Origin: Arthrobacter endolithicus
GTDB lineage: Bacteria > Actinomycetota > Actinomycetes > Actinomycetales > Micrococcaceae
Assembly: GCF_026627425.1 (NCBI RefSeq)
Contig: NZ_JAPNLH010000005.1
Span: 1-64,000, forward strand
Reading direction: 5' to 3'
DNA: 64,000 nucleotides
The translations under genes and the position numbers were made by a program. This document shows, one piece after another, positions 53,345 to 62,285 of the stretch (position 1 is its first letter; each line of letters opens with the position of its first letter). Under the pieces are notes generated by a model. The model had not been told where the DNA came from. It did not search any database and saw only the letters and a program-made list of their open reading frames with translations.

Positions 53345-54121
53345 ATGCCCGAAACCACGCCCAAAACCACGCCCAAGCCGACCCACTCCCGTGACGTCGT
53401 CGTCGAATTCCGTGACGTCCACAAGTACTTCGGCGACCTGCACGCCCTCCGCGACATTAACCTGACGGTCGGGCGAGGGGAGGTTGTCGTTGTCCTTGGA
53501 CCCTCGGGCTCCGGAAAATCCACCTTGTGCCGCTGCATCAACCGGTTGGAAACCATCGATGCCGGCGAGATCCTGGTCGACGGCGCCGCCCAACCGGCCG
53601 AGGGGAAGGAACTGTACAAGTTCCGTACCGAAGTGGGCATGGTTTTCCAGTCCTTCAACCTGTTCGCCAACCGCACGATCCTAGACAACGTCACCTTGGC
53701 GCCGCGGAAGATTTTGGGCCAGCCCAAAGCGCAGGCCGAGGCGCGCGCGCTGGAACTGCTGGACGCCGTCGGAATCGGGGCGAAGGCGGGCTCCTTCCCC
53801 GCCCAACTCTCCGGCGGCCAATCCCAGCGGGCAGCCATCGCGCGCGCCCTGGCCATGGATCCAAAAGTCATCCTCTTCGATGAGCCAACGTCCGCCCTTG
53901 ACCCCGAATCAACGCAGGAAGTGCTTGCCACCATGCGCCAGCTGGCGCAAGGCGGCACCACCATGCTCGTCGTGACCCACGAAATGTCCTTCGCCCGCTC
54001 CTGCGCGGACCGGATCATTTTCATGGCCGACGGCGCGATCGTCGAAACCGCCGATCCTGAAAACTTTTTCACCTCGCCTGAAACCGATCGGGCCCGAAGC
54101 TTCCTCTCCTCCGTCAACTAA
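53345..54121 (+). CDS. gluA: Glutamate ABC transporter ATP-binding protein
   Basis: An amino-acid importer ATPase of about 258 residues. Walker A GPSGSGKSTLCRC, Q-loop VFQSFNLFA, signature QLSGGQSQRAAIARAL, Walker B VILFDEPTSALD and H-loop VVTHEMSF are intact. ATG 53345 was preferred because AGGA lies about nine bases upstream; ATG 53315 is possible. First gene of gluABCD as in Corynebacterium. Confidence 0.95.
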   Translation: MPETTPKTTPKPTHSRDVVVEFRDVHKYFGDLHALRDINLTVGRGEVVVVLGPSGSGKSTLCRCINRLETIDAGEILVDGAAQPAEGKELYKFRTEVGMVFQSFNLFANRTILDNVTLAPRKILGQPKAQAEARALELLDAVGIGAKAGSFPAQLSGGQSQRAAIARALAMDPKVILFDEPTSALDPESTQEVLATMRQLAQGGTTMLVVTHEMSFARSCADRIIFMADGAIVETADPENFFTSPETDRARSFLSSVN

Positions 54122-54189
54122 CAGCAGCACCCGTCCGGGCATCGCTGCCCGGACCCAACAATTCCGACCCAAACAAAAGGAAAAAAATT

Positions 54190-55056
54190 ATGAAGAATCT
54201 CCGATTCCTTGCACCCGTTGCGCTCGCGGCCACCCTGGTCCTGGCGACGACCGCCTGTGGCAGCCCCGAGGCGGCCGCCCCCAGCTCACCGACCCAGACC
54301 TTCCCGGCCGACAGCACGATGAGCAAAATCCAGCAGCGCGGCAAGATCATCGTCGGCGTCAAGTTCGACCAGCCGATGTTCGGTGTGAAGAACCCCGTGA
54401 CCGGCCAGATGGAGGGCCTGGACATCGAACTGGCCAAGCTGCTGGCCAAGGACCTCACCGGGAGCGAAGACAACATCCAGTACATTGAGGCCATCACGGC
54501 CAACCGGGAAGCCTTCATTCAGCAAAACAAGGTCGACGCCGTCGTCGCCTCCTACGCAGTCACGGATGAACGCAAGAAGGCCGTTGCCTTCGAGGGCCCG
54601 TACCTCGAAAGCGGCGTCTCCACGATGGTGCGCAAGGACGACACCAGCATCACCAAAGCCGATGACCTGAACGGCAAGCCTGTCTGCACAGCCACCGGTG
54701 CCCGTGCTGCCCAGCTGCTGCCCACCATCGCCCCCAAGGCCACGCTTACCCTCTTCGGTACCTACAGCGAGTGCGCCCAGGCACTCAAACAGAAGCGCGT
54801 TGACGCCGTCGTCACCAACGAGTCGCTGCTCTTCGGCCTGATGGACCAAAATAAGGACGAATTCAAGATCGTCGGCGACTACCTCGCTTCGGAGGAATAC
54901 GCGATCGGCTCGGCCAAGGACGACACCGCCTGGCACGATTACCTGGACACGTTCCTGAAGAAGATCGAAGACAACGGCGACTGGAAGAAGGCCTACGACA
55001 AGACCATCGGCGCGGTCCGGCCGGGCGACGTCGCCGCCCCGAAGATCACTCTGTAG
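54190..55056 (+). CDS. gluB: Glutamate-binding lipoprotein
   Basis: A 288-residue solute-binding protein. The lipobox is ATTACGS, then IIVGVKFDQPMFGVKNP, GLDIELAKLLAKDL, ITANREAFIQQNKVDAVVASY and VDAVVTNESLLFG form the two-lobed periplasmic-binding fold typical of Glu/Gln/Asp ABC systems. A ribosome site AAAAGGAAAAAAA precedes the ATG. Second gene of the operon. Confidence 0.95.
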   Translation: MKNLRFLAPVALAATLVLATTACGSPEAAAPSSPTQTFPADSTMSKIQQRGKIIVGVKFDQPMFGVKNPVTGQMEGLDIELAKLLAKDLTGSEDNIQYIEAITANREAFIQQNKVDAVVASYAVTDERKKAVAFEGPYLESGVSTMVRKDDTSITKADDLNGKPVCTATGARAAQLLPTIAPKATLTLFGTYSECAQALKQKRVDAVVTNESLLFGLMDQNKDEFKIVGDYLASEEYAIGSAKDDTAWHDYLDTFLKKIEDNGDWKKAYDKTIGAVRPGDVAAPKITL

Positions 55057-55065
55057 GGAAAGTCG

Positions 55066-55710
55066 ATGCCCATCTTGTCCGGCTATGCAGCCGACTTCAG
55101 CCAGGGTGTCCTTGTCACCCTTGAACTGAGTGTCCTCGGGTGGGTGGGGGCCTTGCTGCTCGGAACAATCCTGACCGCCTTGCGGGTCAGCCCGATCCGC
55201 ACGCTTCGGGCCGTGTCCGCGGCGTACGTGACGGTGTTCCGCAACATTCCCATCCCGGTCCAAATGATTCTGTTCGTGTTCGGCCTCCCCGTCCTGGGTA
55301 TCCAGTACTCATTGTTCGCTTCCGCGGCGATCGTCCTGGTCCTGTACACCGCTCCGTTCGTCAGCGAGACCCTCCGCGCGGGGCTCAATACCGTGGCGTC
55401 CGGGGAGCTGGAGGCGCTGCGGGCCCTGGGCTTTGCCCCGGGACCCTCCATGGTGCACATCATCCTTCCGCAGGCCTTCGGCACTGTGGTCAAGCCATTG
55501 GGAAATGTGCTGATCACCATGATCAAGAACACCTCGGTGGCGGCCCTAGTCGGCGTTGCCGACCTGACCTTCACCAGCAATAAGGCCTCCGTCGACCAGG
55601 CTCAACCGTTCATTATTTTCGGCGGCGCGGCAGTGGCCTACCTGGTGATTGGGCTGGTCGTCAGCCGCCTTGTTGCCTCCCTTGACCGAAAGGCGGCGTT
55701 TAGCCGATGA
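55066..55710 (+). CDS. gluC: Glutamate ABC transporter permease
   Basis: A 214-residue His/Glu/Gln-type permease with about five helices. The EAA loop reads ELEALRALGFAPGPSMVHIILPQAF, the docking site for GluA; TVFRNIPIPVQMILFVFGLP is the family N-terminal motif. Overlaps the next permease by four bases. Confidence 0.93.
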   Translation: MPILSGYAADFSQGVLVTLELSVLGWVGALLLGTILTALRVSPIRTLRAVSAAYVTVFRNIPIPVQMILFVFGLPVLGIQYSLFASAAIVLVLYTAPFVSETLRAGLNTVASGELEALRALGFAPGPSMVHIILPQAFGTVVKPLGNVLITMIKNTSVAALVGVADLTFTSNKASVDQAQPFIIFGGAAVAYLVIGLVVSRLVASLDRKAAFSR

Positions 55711-56570
55711 CGACCGTGACACTGTTCGACAAGCCGGGGCCGCGGGCGCGCAAGCGCCACGCCGTCATGGAGGTTCTCTCCCTGGCGGTGCTGGGAGCGG
55801 CGGGATTCGGGGTCTACCGGGTGCTGGATTCGCACGGCGAATTCGGCGCGGCAGCGTGGCAGCCGTTCACGCAATGGGGACTGTGGAAACTGCTGGCAGA
55901 GGGCTTGGGCAACAACCTCCGCGCCGCCGGCGTCGGCATGGTCCTCTCCCTTGCCTTCGGCGCGCTCCTGGCCGTCGGCTTGCTCGCCCGGCGAAAAGCC
56001 ATCCGCGTTCCTTGCCGGATCATCGCCGACGTCTTCGCCAGCGTGCCGCTGCTTCTGCTGCTCTACTTCACCTCGCTGGTGCTCCCCTCCTACGGCCTGA
56101 AACTCTCCGACTTCTGGTTCTTGGTCATTGCCCTGACCCTCTACAGCAGCGCCGTCATCGGTGACCTGCTCCGTTCGGGCATCCTGGCGATCCCGAATGG
56201 CCAGACCGAGGCTGCCCAGGCTCTCGGATTCTCCGGACTTCGGACCATGCAACTAGTGCTGCTCCCGCAGGCCCTGCGGTCGATGAGTCCGGCCCTGATC
56301 AGCCAGATGGTGATTCTCTTCAAGGGAACAGCGCTGGCCTACGTCCTCGGCGGGTATCTGGAACTGCTCCGCAGCGCAACCGTCATCGGCACCTACTACA
56401 GCCGTTCCCTCCTCCAAGCGCAGATTGTTGCCGCCGTGGTTTTCATGATCATCAACATCGCCCTCGGAGCCGTCGCCGTGGCGATCGAACGACGCGAACG
56501 ACGCCGTCAAGGGACCCTGCCATCCCCGGACCAGGTCCCTGAAGTCATGGCCGAAGTTCCCGCGGGATAA
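55707..56570 (+). CDS. gluD: Glutamate ABC transporter permease
   Basis: A 287-residue second permease. The EAA loop is QTEAAQALGFSGLRTMQLVLLPQAL; LVLPSYGLKLSDFWFLVIALTLYSSAVIGDLLRSGI forms the core helices. Last gene of the operon, ending about 50 bases before a hairpin. Confidence 0.93.
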   Translation: MTTVTLFDKPGPRARKRHAVMEVLSLAVLGAAGFGVYRVLDSHGEFGAAAWQPFTQWGLWKLLAEGLGNNLRAAGVGMVLSLAFGALLAVGLLARRKAIRVPCRIIADVFASVPLLLLLYFTSLVLPSYGLKLSDFWFLVIALTLYSSAVIGDLLRSGILAIPNGQTEAAQALGFSGLRTMQLVLLPQALRSMSPALISQMVILFKGTALAYVLGGYLELLRSATVIGTYYSRSLLQAQIVAAVVFMIINIALGAVAVAIERRERRRQGTLPSPDQVPEVMAEVPAG

Positions 56571-56619
56571 AAAGCCCCCGGCCGGATCCCGTCCTTCAAC
56601 CACGGTACAGGGCGACTGG

Positions 56620-56645
56620 CCGAGGGGTATATTGAAACCCCTCGG
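56620..56645. terminator. Hairpin after the glu operon
   Basis: CCGAGGGGT, eight bases, ACCCCTCGG (56620-56628 and 56637-56645) with no T-run. Located 50 bases beyond gluD, it is the likely end of the glu transcript. Between it and 56734 I see nothing recognisable. Confidence 0.65.
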
Positions 56646-56734
56646 CTCCCGCCTGCCACGAGCATGGGTCTTCTGTTAACCAGTCAGGGGACCATCCGAT
56701 GCGCCTTGCGGAAAGACCCGCGACAGCTTGTGCA

Positions 56735-57013
56735 TCGAAGCTTCCGTGTCGTCGACGGACAACGAGGTCCACGGGGACGGGATTCAGCGCGGTAAGTTTG
56801 CACCGCCCATCAACTCGGCAGCGCCCTGGGGCTCGCTATTCTCGTCACAGCGTCCACAACCGCCGCCACCGACAACAACCCACGGCGGCGACTCCCGGCC
56901 CATGACCGCCAGCTCGGGGCTGATCAAGACGGACCCGCGCTGACGGCGGCTCTGGACCTCTATGCAGGGATGCGGTAATTCGCACTGGTGCCCCTGCGCG
57001 GCGAGCAGGAATA
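56735..57013 (+). pseudogene. Decayed copy of the 3' end of the epimerase gene
   Basis: From about 56885 to the TAG at 57011 the DNA aligns base by base with the last 130 bases of the intact epimerase (49036-49167). Shared blocks include CATGACCGCCAGCTCGG versus CACATCACCGCCAGCTCGG, CTGATCAAG versus CTAATCAAG, and TGCGGTAATTCGC versus TGCGGGAATTCGC. The same ending (CCCCTGCGCGGCGA) precedes the stop. Similarity fades upstream towards 56735. Indels and a TGA break the frame. It sits directly before the aroE-type gene. Confidence 0.8.
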
Positions 57014-57031
57014 GTGCGGCGCAGGCGGGAC

Positions 57032-57856
57032 CTAGGCGCGGGAAAATTCCGACGCGGCGCGGACTTGCTCCGGGCTGGGGCGCACGCCGGTGTACAGCAC
57101 GAACTGCTCCTCCGCCTGGATCGCGATGACCTCGGCGCCGGTAATGACGCGTTTGCCGGCGCTGCGGGCGGCGCTGATGAGGGGTGTTTCGGACGGCAGG
57201 GCGACGACGTCGAACACCACCTGCGCGGCGGTCACCGCGGCGTCGTCGAACGACTGCACCTTTTCGTCATCGCCGGCTATGCTCCCCCTCATGCCAAGAG
57301 GGATGACGTTGATGATGAGATCCGCCGTCGCGCTTCCCACCTCCGGCTGCCAGCCAAACCCGTAAAGGTCAGCCAGCGCCCGGCCGGTTGTTTCATTGCG
57401 GGCCACGATTGTGACCGCGGTGAAGCCAGCGTCACGCAGCGCCGCTGCCACGGCCTTCGCCATGCCGCCTGAGCCGCGCAGCAGCACGGAGTAATCTGCG
57501 GGTACGGCGTGGTCCCGGAGCAGACGCGCAATGGCAAGGTAATCCGTGTTGTACGCCGTCAGGACGCCGTCGTCGTTCACAATCGTGTTCACGGATGAAA
57601 TGGCAGCCGCAGACGGGTCCATCCGGTCCACCAGTGCAATGACGTCCTCTTTGTACGGCATTGAGATGGCCGCACCGCGGATCGGTAAGCCCCTGATTCC
57701 GGCCACCGCAGCCGCAATATCCGTCGGGGCGAAGGCCTTGTACACGAAATTCAGGCCCAGCTGGTCATAGAGATAGTTGTGGAACCGGGTCCCGATGTTA
57801 CTGGGCCGCGCTGCCAGGGATATGCACAGGGTCATGTCTTTATTGAGAATGGGCAT
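57032..57856 (-). CDS. aroE: Shikimate 5-dehydrogenase-like protein
   Basis: A 274-residue NADP-dependent dehydrogenase fold. The substrate domain has RGAAISMPYKEDVIALVD (catalytic Lys; the usual motif is NVTxPHK, so this belongs to a divergent subgroup) and SVNTIVNDDG, then YNTDYLAI with the catalytic Asp. The NADP domain shows LLRGSGGMAKAVAAALRDAG. ATG 57856 was chosen, with GGGGAG about ten bases upstream. May act in shikimate synthesis or on quinate-like substrates. Confidence 0.88.
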   Translation of the reverse strand: MPILNKDMTLCISLAARPSNIGTRFHNYLYDQLGLNFVYKAFAPTDIAAAVAGIRGLPIRGAAISMPYKEDVIALVDRMDPSAAAISSVNTIVNDDGVLTAYNTDYLAIARLLRDHAVPADYSVLLRGSGGMAKAVAAALRDAGFTAVTIVARNETTGRALADLYGFGWQPEVGSATADLIINVIPLGMRGSIAGDDEKVQSFDDAAVTAAQVVFDVVALPSETPLISAARSAGKRVITGAEVIAIQAEEQFVLYTGVRPSPEQVRAASEFSRA

Positions 57857-58015
57857 GCTCCTATTCTCCCCTCTGCCGACGGGCGGGGAAATGGCGTGTG
57901 TTGGGAAAGAATGAGGGGCGCGACCGATGGCATTGAGCGTCGGGGTGGGCGTCATTTCCCGGATCACGGTTCGATTAGAATGGAGTCCACCAATTCACCG
58001 ATGTCAGGAACGCGT

Positions 58016-59170
58016 TTGAAGATCGATTTCGCCTCATCGGCACAGTCCACCTTGGGCGTGGAGTGGGAACTGGCGCTGGTGGATTCCGGAACCGGCGAGC
58101 TGGTTCCGGTCGCCGACAAGGTGCTGGCCGCCGTCGGCCGAGCCCACCCCGAGCTGCAGGCGGACGAGGAACATCCGCACATTAAACAAGAGCTGCTGCT
58201 GAACACCGTCGAGCTCGTTACCGGTGTCTGCCAGAGTGTTGCCGAGGCCAAAGCCGATCTGGCCCGGACTCTGAAAACCCTGCGCGAGGCGACCGACCCG
58301 ATGGGCGTTGAGCTGCTCTGTTCCGGCTCACACCCGTTCAGCCAGACCAGCCGGCAGGCCGTCACCGACAAGGAACGCTATGCCAAGCTGATCGACCGCA
58401 CCCAGTGGTGGGGCAGCCAGATGGTCATTTACGGGGTACACGTCCACGTGGGGCTGGACAGCGTCAAGAAGGCCATGCCGGTGCTCGACGGCCTGGTGAA
58501 TTATATTCCGCACTTCCAGGCGCTCTCCGCGTCCTCGCCCTTCTGGAACGGTGAGGATACCGGTTACGCCTCCCAGCGCGCGCTGATGTTCCAGCAGCTG
58601 CCCACGGCCGGGCTGCCGTTCCAGTTTTCCAGCTGGTCCGAGTACGAGGCCTATGTGCAGGACATGTTCACCACCGGCGTGATCGATGCGATCAACGAAA
58701 TCCGCTGGGACATCCGCCCGGTGCCGGGACTTGGCACCATTGAAATGCGCGTTTGTGACGGCCTTTCCACCCTTGAGGAGGTGGGCGCCATTGCCGCGCT
58801 CACGCAGTGCCTGGTGGATGACTTTTCCCGCACTCTCGACGACGGCGGCAGCATCCCGACGATGCCGCCGTGGCATGTGCAGGAAAATAAATGGCGGGCT
58901 GCCCGCTATGGCCTGGACGCCATCATCATCCTGGACGCCGCCGGCAACGAACGCCTGGTCACCGAGGACACGCTGGAACTGCTGAACAAGCTGGAGCCGG
59001 TGGCCCGTCGCCTGCATTGTGCCGATGAGCTGGCCGACGTGGAAAAAATCATCCGCCGGGGCGCCGGATACCAACGGCAGCGGGCGGTTGCCAAAGCTCA
59101 CGACGGCGACCTGCACGCCGTCGTGGACGATCTGATCCAGCGGATGCGAACCGGCCCCGCCGACAGCTGA
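58016..59170 (+). CDS. Glutamate-cysteine ligase family protein (YbdK-type carboxylate-amine ligase)
   Basis: An ATP-dependent ligase of about 384 residues. LGVEWELALVD is the N-terminal block; EEHPHIKQELLLNTVELVTG and YGVHVHVGLDSVKKAM match GCS2/YbdK proteins; WDIRPVPGLGTIEMRVCDG is the C-terminal signature. TTG 58016 is favoured: AGGA lies six bases upstream and the family usually starts (M)KIDF; ATG 57980 and 58001 are alternatives. Mycothiol producers do not need glutathione, so the true product is unclear; weak gamma-glutamylcysteine synthesis is known for the family. Confidence 0.88.
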   Translation: MKIDFASSAQSTLGVEWELALVDSGTGELVPVADKVLAAVGRAHPELQADEEHPHIKQELLLNTVELVTGVCQSVAEAKADLARTLKTLREATDPMGVELLCSGSHPFSQTSRQAVTDKERYAKLIDRTQWWGSQMVIYGVHVHVGLDSVKKAMPVLDGLVNYIPHFQALSASSPFWNGEDTGYASQRALMFQQLPTAGLPFQFSSWSEYEAYVQDMFTTGVIDAINEIRWDIRPVPGLGTIEMRVCDGLSTLEEVGAIAALTQCLVDDFSRTLDDGGSIPTMPPWHVQENKWRAARYGLDAIIILDAAGNERLVTEDTLELLNKLEPVARRLHCADELADVEKIIRRGAGYQRQRAVAKAHDGDLHAVVDDLIQRMRTGPADS

Positions 59171-59200
59171 GACCGCCGCACGCCCCGACACCCGGCCCGT

Positions 59201-59273
59201 GCCTCAGGTGAGTGGGTACTTCTGCCCCTAAACCGGGTGGTTTATGGGGCAGAAGTACCCACTCACCTGAGGC
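59201..59273. repeat. 28-bp perfect hairpin overlapping the tsaD stop codon
   Basis: Arms 59201-59228 and 59246-59273 are perfect complements (28 bp). The inner part continues as TAAACC/GGTTTA past a single-base bulge, closing on a GGGT loop, giving about 34 bp of pairing. It separates two convergent genes and includes the last codons and stop of tsaD. No T-run. Probably a bidirectional terminator or a mobile palindromic element. Confidence 0.85.
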
Positions 59274-60402
59274 TGATGCTGCTCACCGGCATCGACGAAT
59301 CCGGGGCGAAGGCGATACCGCTGGGCAGGATACCGCGCATTACCAGCTGCGCACCGAGGGCGGCCACCATGGCGCCGTTGTCGGTGCACAGTGAGAGCCG
59401 CGGCACCAGCAGGCGGATTCCGACGGCGCGGGTTCGCTGATCGGCAAGTTCACGCAATCTGGAATTGGCTGCCACTCCGCCGCCCAGGAGCAGGGTGGTA
59501 ATGCCGTTTTCCCGGCAGGCCAGCACCGCTTTGGCGGTAATGACGTCCAGCACCGCCTCCTGGAAGCTGGCGGCGATATCCGCGACGGGCGGCTGCTGCC
59601 CTTGGGCTTCGAAGAGCTCAACGCAGCGGGCCACGGCGGTCTTGAGGCCGGAGAACGAGAAGTCGTAGCGGTGGGGTCCCGGTTCAGCCGGCGTCCCCAT
59701 GTACTTCGGTACCGTGAGCCCGCGGGGAAATTTGATCGCACGGGGGTTCCCGGTCTTGGCCAGGGCGTCGATCGCTGGGCCGCCGGGATAGTTCAGCCCC
59801 AGCAGCCGCGCCACCTTGTCGAAGGCCTCCCCCGCGGCATCATCGATGGTGGATCCGAGCATTTCAACGTCCTCGGCGATGCTGCCTACGCGCAGGATCT
59901 CCGTGTGGCCACCCGAGACCAGCAGGGCGCCGATGTTCGCCAACCGGCCCAGCCCGCCGCCGTCGCCCACTTCCTGCGGCCCACCGCCGTCGTCCTCCCC
60001 CACTGAAACCGCACCGAGCGATTCGTCCAGCAGCGCCGCCCCTACATGGGCGACCAGGTGATTAATGGCGTAGAGCGGCTTACCGGCAGCAACGGCGAGC
60101 GCCTTCGCCGCACACACACCGACCATCAGGGCGCCGGCCAGTCCGGGGCCGCTGGTCACGGCGATCGCGTCGATCTCCGCCAGGCTGACGCCCGCCGCGT
60201 CGAGCGCTGCCCGCAGCGTGGGGACCATGGCGTCCAAGTGCGCACGGGAGGCGATTTCCGGAATCACCCCGCCAAAGCGGATGTGTTCTTCCATCGAGGA
60301 GGACACCACGTTGGCCAGCAGCTGCGTTCCACGGACGATTCCGACGCCTGTTTCGTCGCAGGAGGATTCGATGCCCAGAATCAGGGGTTCTGTCCGGTTC
60401 AT
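59263..60402 (-). CDS. tsaD: tRNA N6-threonylcarbamoyladenosine synthase catalytic subunit
   Basis: A 379-residue Kae1/TsaD protein that transfers threonylcarbamoyl to A37 of ANN-decoding tRNAs. [15 protein letters not shown] is the canonical start; [12 protein letters not shown] carries the metal-binding His pair; [29 protein letters not shown] and [15 protein letters not shown] are ASKHA nucleotide blocks. It is longer than E. coli TsaD because of an acidic Gly-rich insert ([17 protein letters not shown]) after the His motif. Last gene of the alr-tsaE-tsaB-rimI-tsaD set. Confidence 0.97.
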   Translation of the reverse strand: MNRTEPLILGIESSCDETGVGIVRGTQLLANVVSSSMEEHIRFGGVIPEIASRAHLDAMVPTLRAALDAAGVSLAEIDAIAVTSGPGLAGALMVGVCAAKALAVAAGKPLYAINHLVAHVGAALLDESLGAVSVGEDDGGGPQEVGDGGGLGRLANIGALLVSGGHTEILRVGSIAEDVEMLGSTIDDAAGEAFDKVARLLGLNYPGGPAIDALAKTGNPRAIKFPRGLTVPKYMGTPAEPGPHRYDFSFSGLKTAVARCVELFEAQGQQPPVADIAASFQEAVLDVITAKAVLACRENGITTLLLGGGVAANSRLRELADQRTRAVGIRLLVPRLSLCTDNGAMVAALGAQLVMRGILPSGIAFAPDSSMPVSSISLR

Positions 60403-60869
60403 GCTGTTACCTCCTCGGTTGACGTGAGCCTTAGCCGCATAATCAGGGCGTCCGTCCCATCGCGGTAGTAGCGTGCGCGCACGTGGATCTGTTCGAAGCC
60501 GAAGCGCAGGTACAGTTGCTGTGCCCGCGGATTATCGGCGCGCACCTCCAGCAGGACGTCGTCAGCAGCACGGGTGGCAGCCTCCGCCAGCAGGGCCCGC
60601 AGCAGCGCGGTGCCGATCCCCTGCCCCTCGCACTCCGGGAGCACGGCGATGGTCTGCACATCCGCGAGGGGCAGCACACACATCAGCCCCGCATAGCCGA
60701 CAATCCGGTCGTCCTGCTCGGCCACCAGATAGCTGCGGGTCTGCGGCTGGGAGAGCTCATCCACAAACATTTGCCGCGGCCAGTAGTCCACCGGGAAAAG
60801 GGCGGTCTCCAGCTCCGCGACGGTGTCAATGTCCGCCGGCGTCATCGGCCGCAGCTGGGCGCCGGTCAC
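60399..60869 (-). CDS. rimI: Ribosomal-protein-alanine acetyltransferase RimI
   Basis: A 156-residue GNAT enzyme acetylating the N-terminus of ribosomal protein S18 in E. coli. The acetyl-CoA loop is [19 protein letters not shown], followed by [19 protein letters not shown], the RimI ending. Overlaps both neighbours by four bases, so it is tightly coupled to tsaB and tsaD, the usual actinobacterial order. Confidence 0.94.
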   Translation of the reverse strand: MTGAQLRPMTPADIDTVAELETALFPVDYWPRQMFVDELSQPQTRSYLVAEQDDRIVGYAGLMCVLPLADVQTIAVLPECEGQGIGTALLRALLAEAATRAADDVLLEVRADNPRAQQLYLRFGFEQIHVRARYYRDGTDALIMRLRLTSTEEVTA

Positions 60870-61576
60870 AGCGCGCGCTTCCGCGGCCCAGGGACCTTGG
60901 CATCTGATTCGCGCAGATACAGCGGGGCGCTTGGCAGCAGCCTGTCACCACAGACCAGCAGTGCGGCGGCACGCAGTCCCAGCGCCGCGGCGGTCGGCTG
61001 GGCATCGGCAAAGGCATCCGGCACGGTGCAGCCGCGGGCCAGCAGCTCGTCCCGGTACAGGCCGGCGCCGGCGCCGAACACTGGCAGAGCAGGCAGTTCC
61101 GCGGCGGGTCCAACGTGCGGGCCCTCCAGCAGCGTGGCGCCCGGGGAATACCGCGCCCAGTACACTTCCTTGCGCCTGGCGTCCGTGGCAATAAGGAATT
61201 CCCCACCCATCAGATTCCGGTCCCGGGAGGCTGCGCCGCAGACGTCCCACGCCAGCGCGTCAAGGCTCATCACGCCGTGCAACGGAACCTCCCAGACGAA
61301 ACTAAGCATCCGGGCCGCGGCGATACCGGAGCGCAGCCCGGTGAAGGGACCGGGCCCCACACCGACAACGATGGCGTCGAGCGCCGGTCCCTCGACCGCT
61401 GCGTCACCAAACAGGGATTCGATGCCCGGCACCAGCACCTCGGCGTGACTGCGGGTGTCCTCAGTCGCAAAGCTTCCGACGACGGCGGCACTTGCCTTCG
61501 CGCCGTAGCTGGCCGGCACCGTTCGTATCAGGGCGGCGCTGGCGATGGCGGAAGTATCGATGGAAAGAATCAGCAC
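60866..61576 (-). CDS. tsaB: t6A complex dimerisation subunit TsaB
   Basis: A 236-residue ASKHA protein that scaffolds TsaD. ILSIDTSAIASAAL is the N-terminal phosphate-1 block; VVGVGPGPFTGLRSGIAAARML is the TsaB signature. No catalytic role of its own. Ten bases downstream of tsaE. Confidence 0.94.
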   Translation of the reverse strand: MLILSIDTSAIASAALIRTVPASYGAKASAAVVGSFATEDTRSHAEVLVPGIESLFGDAAVEGPALDAIVVGVGPGPFTGLRSGIAAARMLSFVWEVPLHGVMSLDALAWDVCGAASRDRNLMGGEFLIATDARRKEVYWARYSPGATLLEGPHVGPAAELPALPVFGAGAGLYRDELLARGCTVPDAFADAQPTAAALGLRAAALLVCGDRLLPSAPLYLRESDAKVPGPRKRAL

Positions 61577-61585
61577 TAATCCAAC

Positions 61586-62143
61586 CTAGTCCATCGGTTC
61601 CGTGTCGGAGCTGGCCGGATCTGCGGCGCACGGAAGGCCGGACAGATCCACGCCGCCCCAGCGTGGGCCAACCGCGGTGACGCGCAGCAGCCGGGCTTCG
61701 GCGCCGTCTTCCAACCCTGCGTGAGCCGCCCCCACCGCACGTACCAGCTCTACCTCCAGGCGGCTTTCCGCCAGATGCTCCGCCAACCCGGCGCCCCACT
61801 CCACCACCGTGACAGCCGAATCGAGAGTGTTCTCCAGGTCTATGTCGTCCACTTCACCACTTGATCCCAGCCGGTAGGCGTCGACGTGGACCAGATCGGG
61901 TCCCCCCGGCCGGGGACCATCGGGCAGGTTCGGGTGGATCCGCACCAGCACGAACGTTGGCGAGATAATGCCGCTGCGCACTCCCAATCCCCGGCCCAGC
62001 CCCTGGGTGAAAGTTGTCTTTCCGGCGCCAAGCCCACCACTGAGGATGAGCAGATCCCCGGCCTGCAACATGCCGCCCAGCCGCTCGGCGATAACCTGCG
62101 TTTCTTCCGCGGCAGCGGTCTGGAACTCCCATCCTGCGGTCAT
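61586..62143 (-). CDS. tsaE: t6A complex ATPase subunit TsaE
   Basis: A 185-residue P-loop protein: Walker A SGGLGAGKTTFTQGLGRGL, then ISPTFVLVRIH and the HVDAYRLGSSGEVDDIDLE block. ATG 62143 was chosen because the homology (ETQVIAERLGGML) begins shortly after; the longer upstream frame is not family-like. Starts about 140 bases after alr. Confidence 0.93.
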   Translation of the reverse strand: MTAGWEFQTAAAEETQVIAERLGGMLQAGDLLILSGGLGAGKTTFTQGLGRGLGVRSGIISPTFVLVRIHPNLPDGPRPGGPDLVHVDAYRLGSSGEVDDIDLENTLDSAVTVVEWGAGLAEHLAESRLEVELVRAVGAAHAGLEDGAEARLLRVTAVGPRWGGVDLSGLPCAADPASSDTEPMD

Positions 62144-62285
62144 GGCACGGGCACGCCCGAAAGGCGGACTAAAACCAATATCCGCTGGACCAAGTGGCGC
62201 GCAGCTGGGAACTCCGGGAAAGCACGGACGCGCCCTGCGCACCCAAAAGCTCCAACTCTGCGCACACTGATGCGCACCCTCGGGT

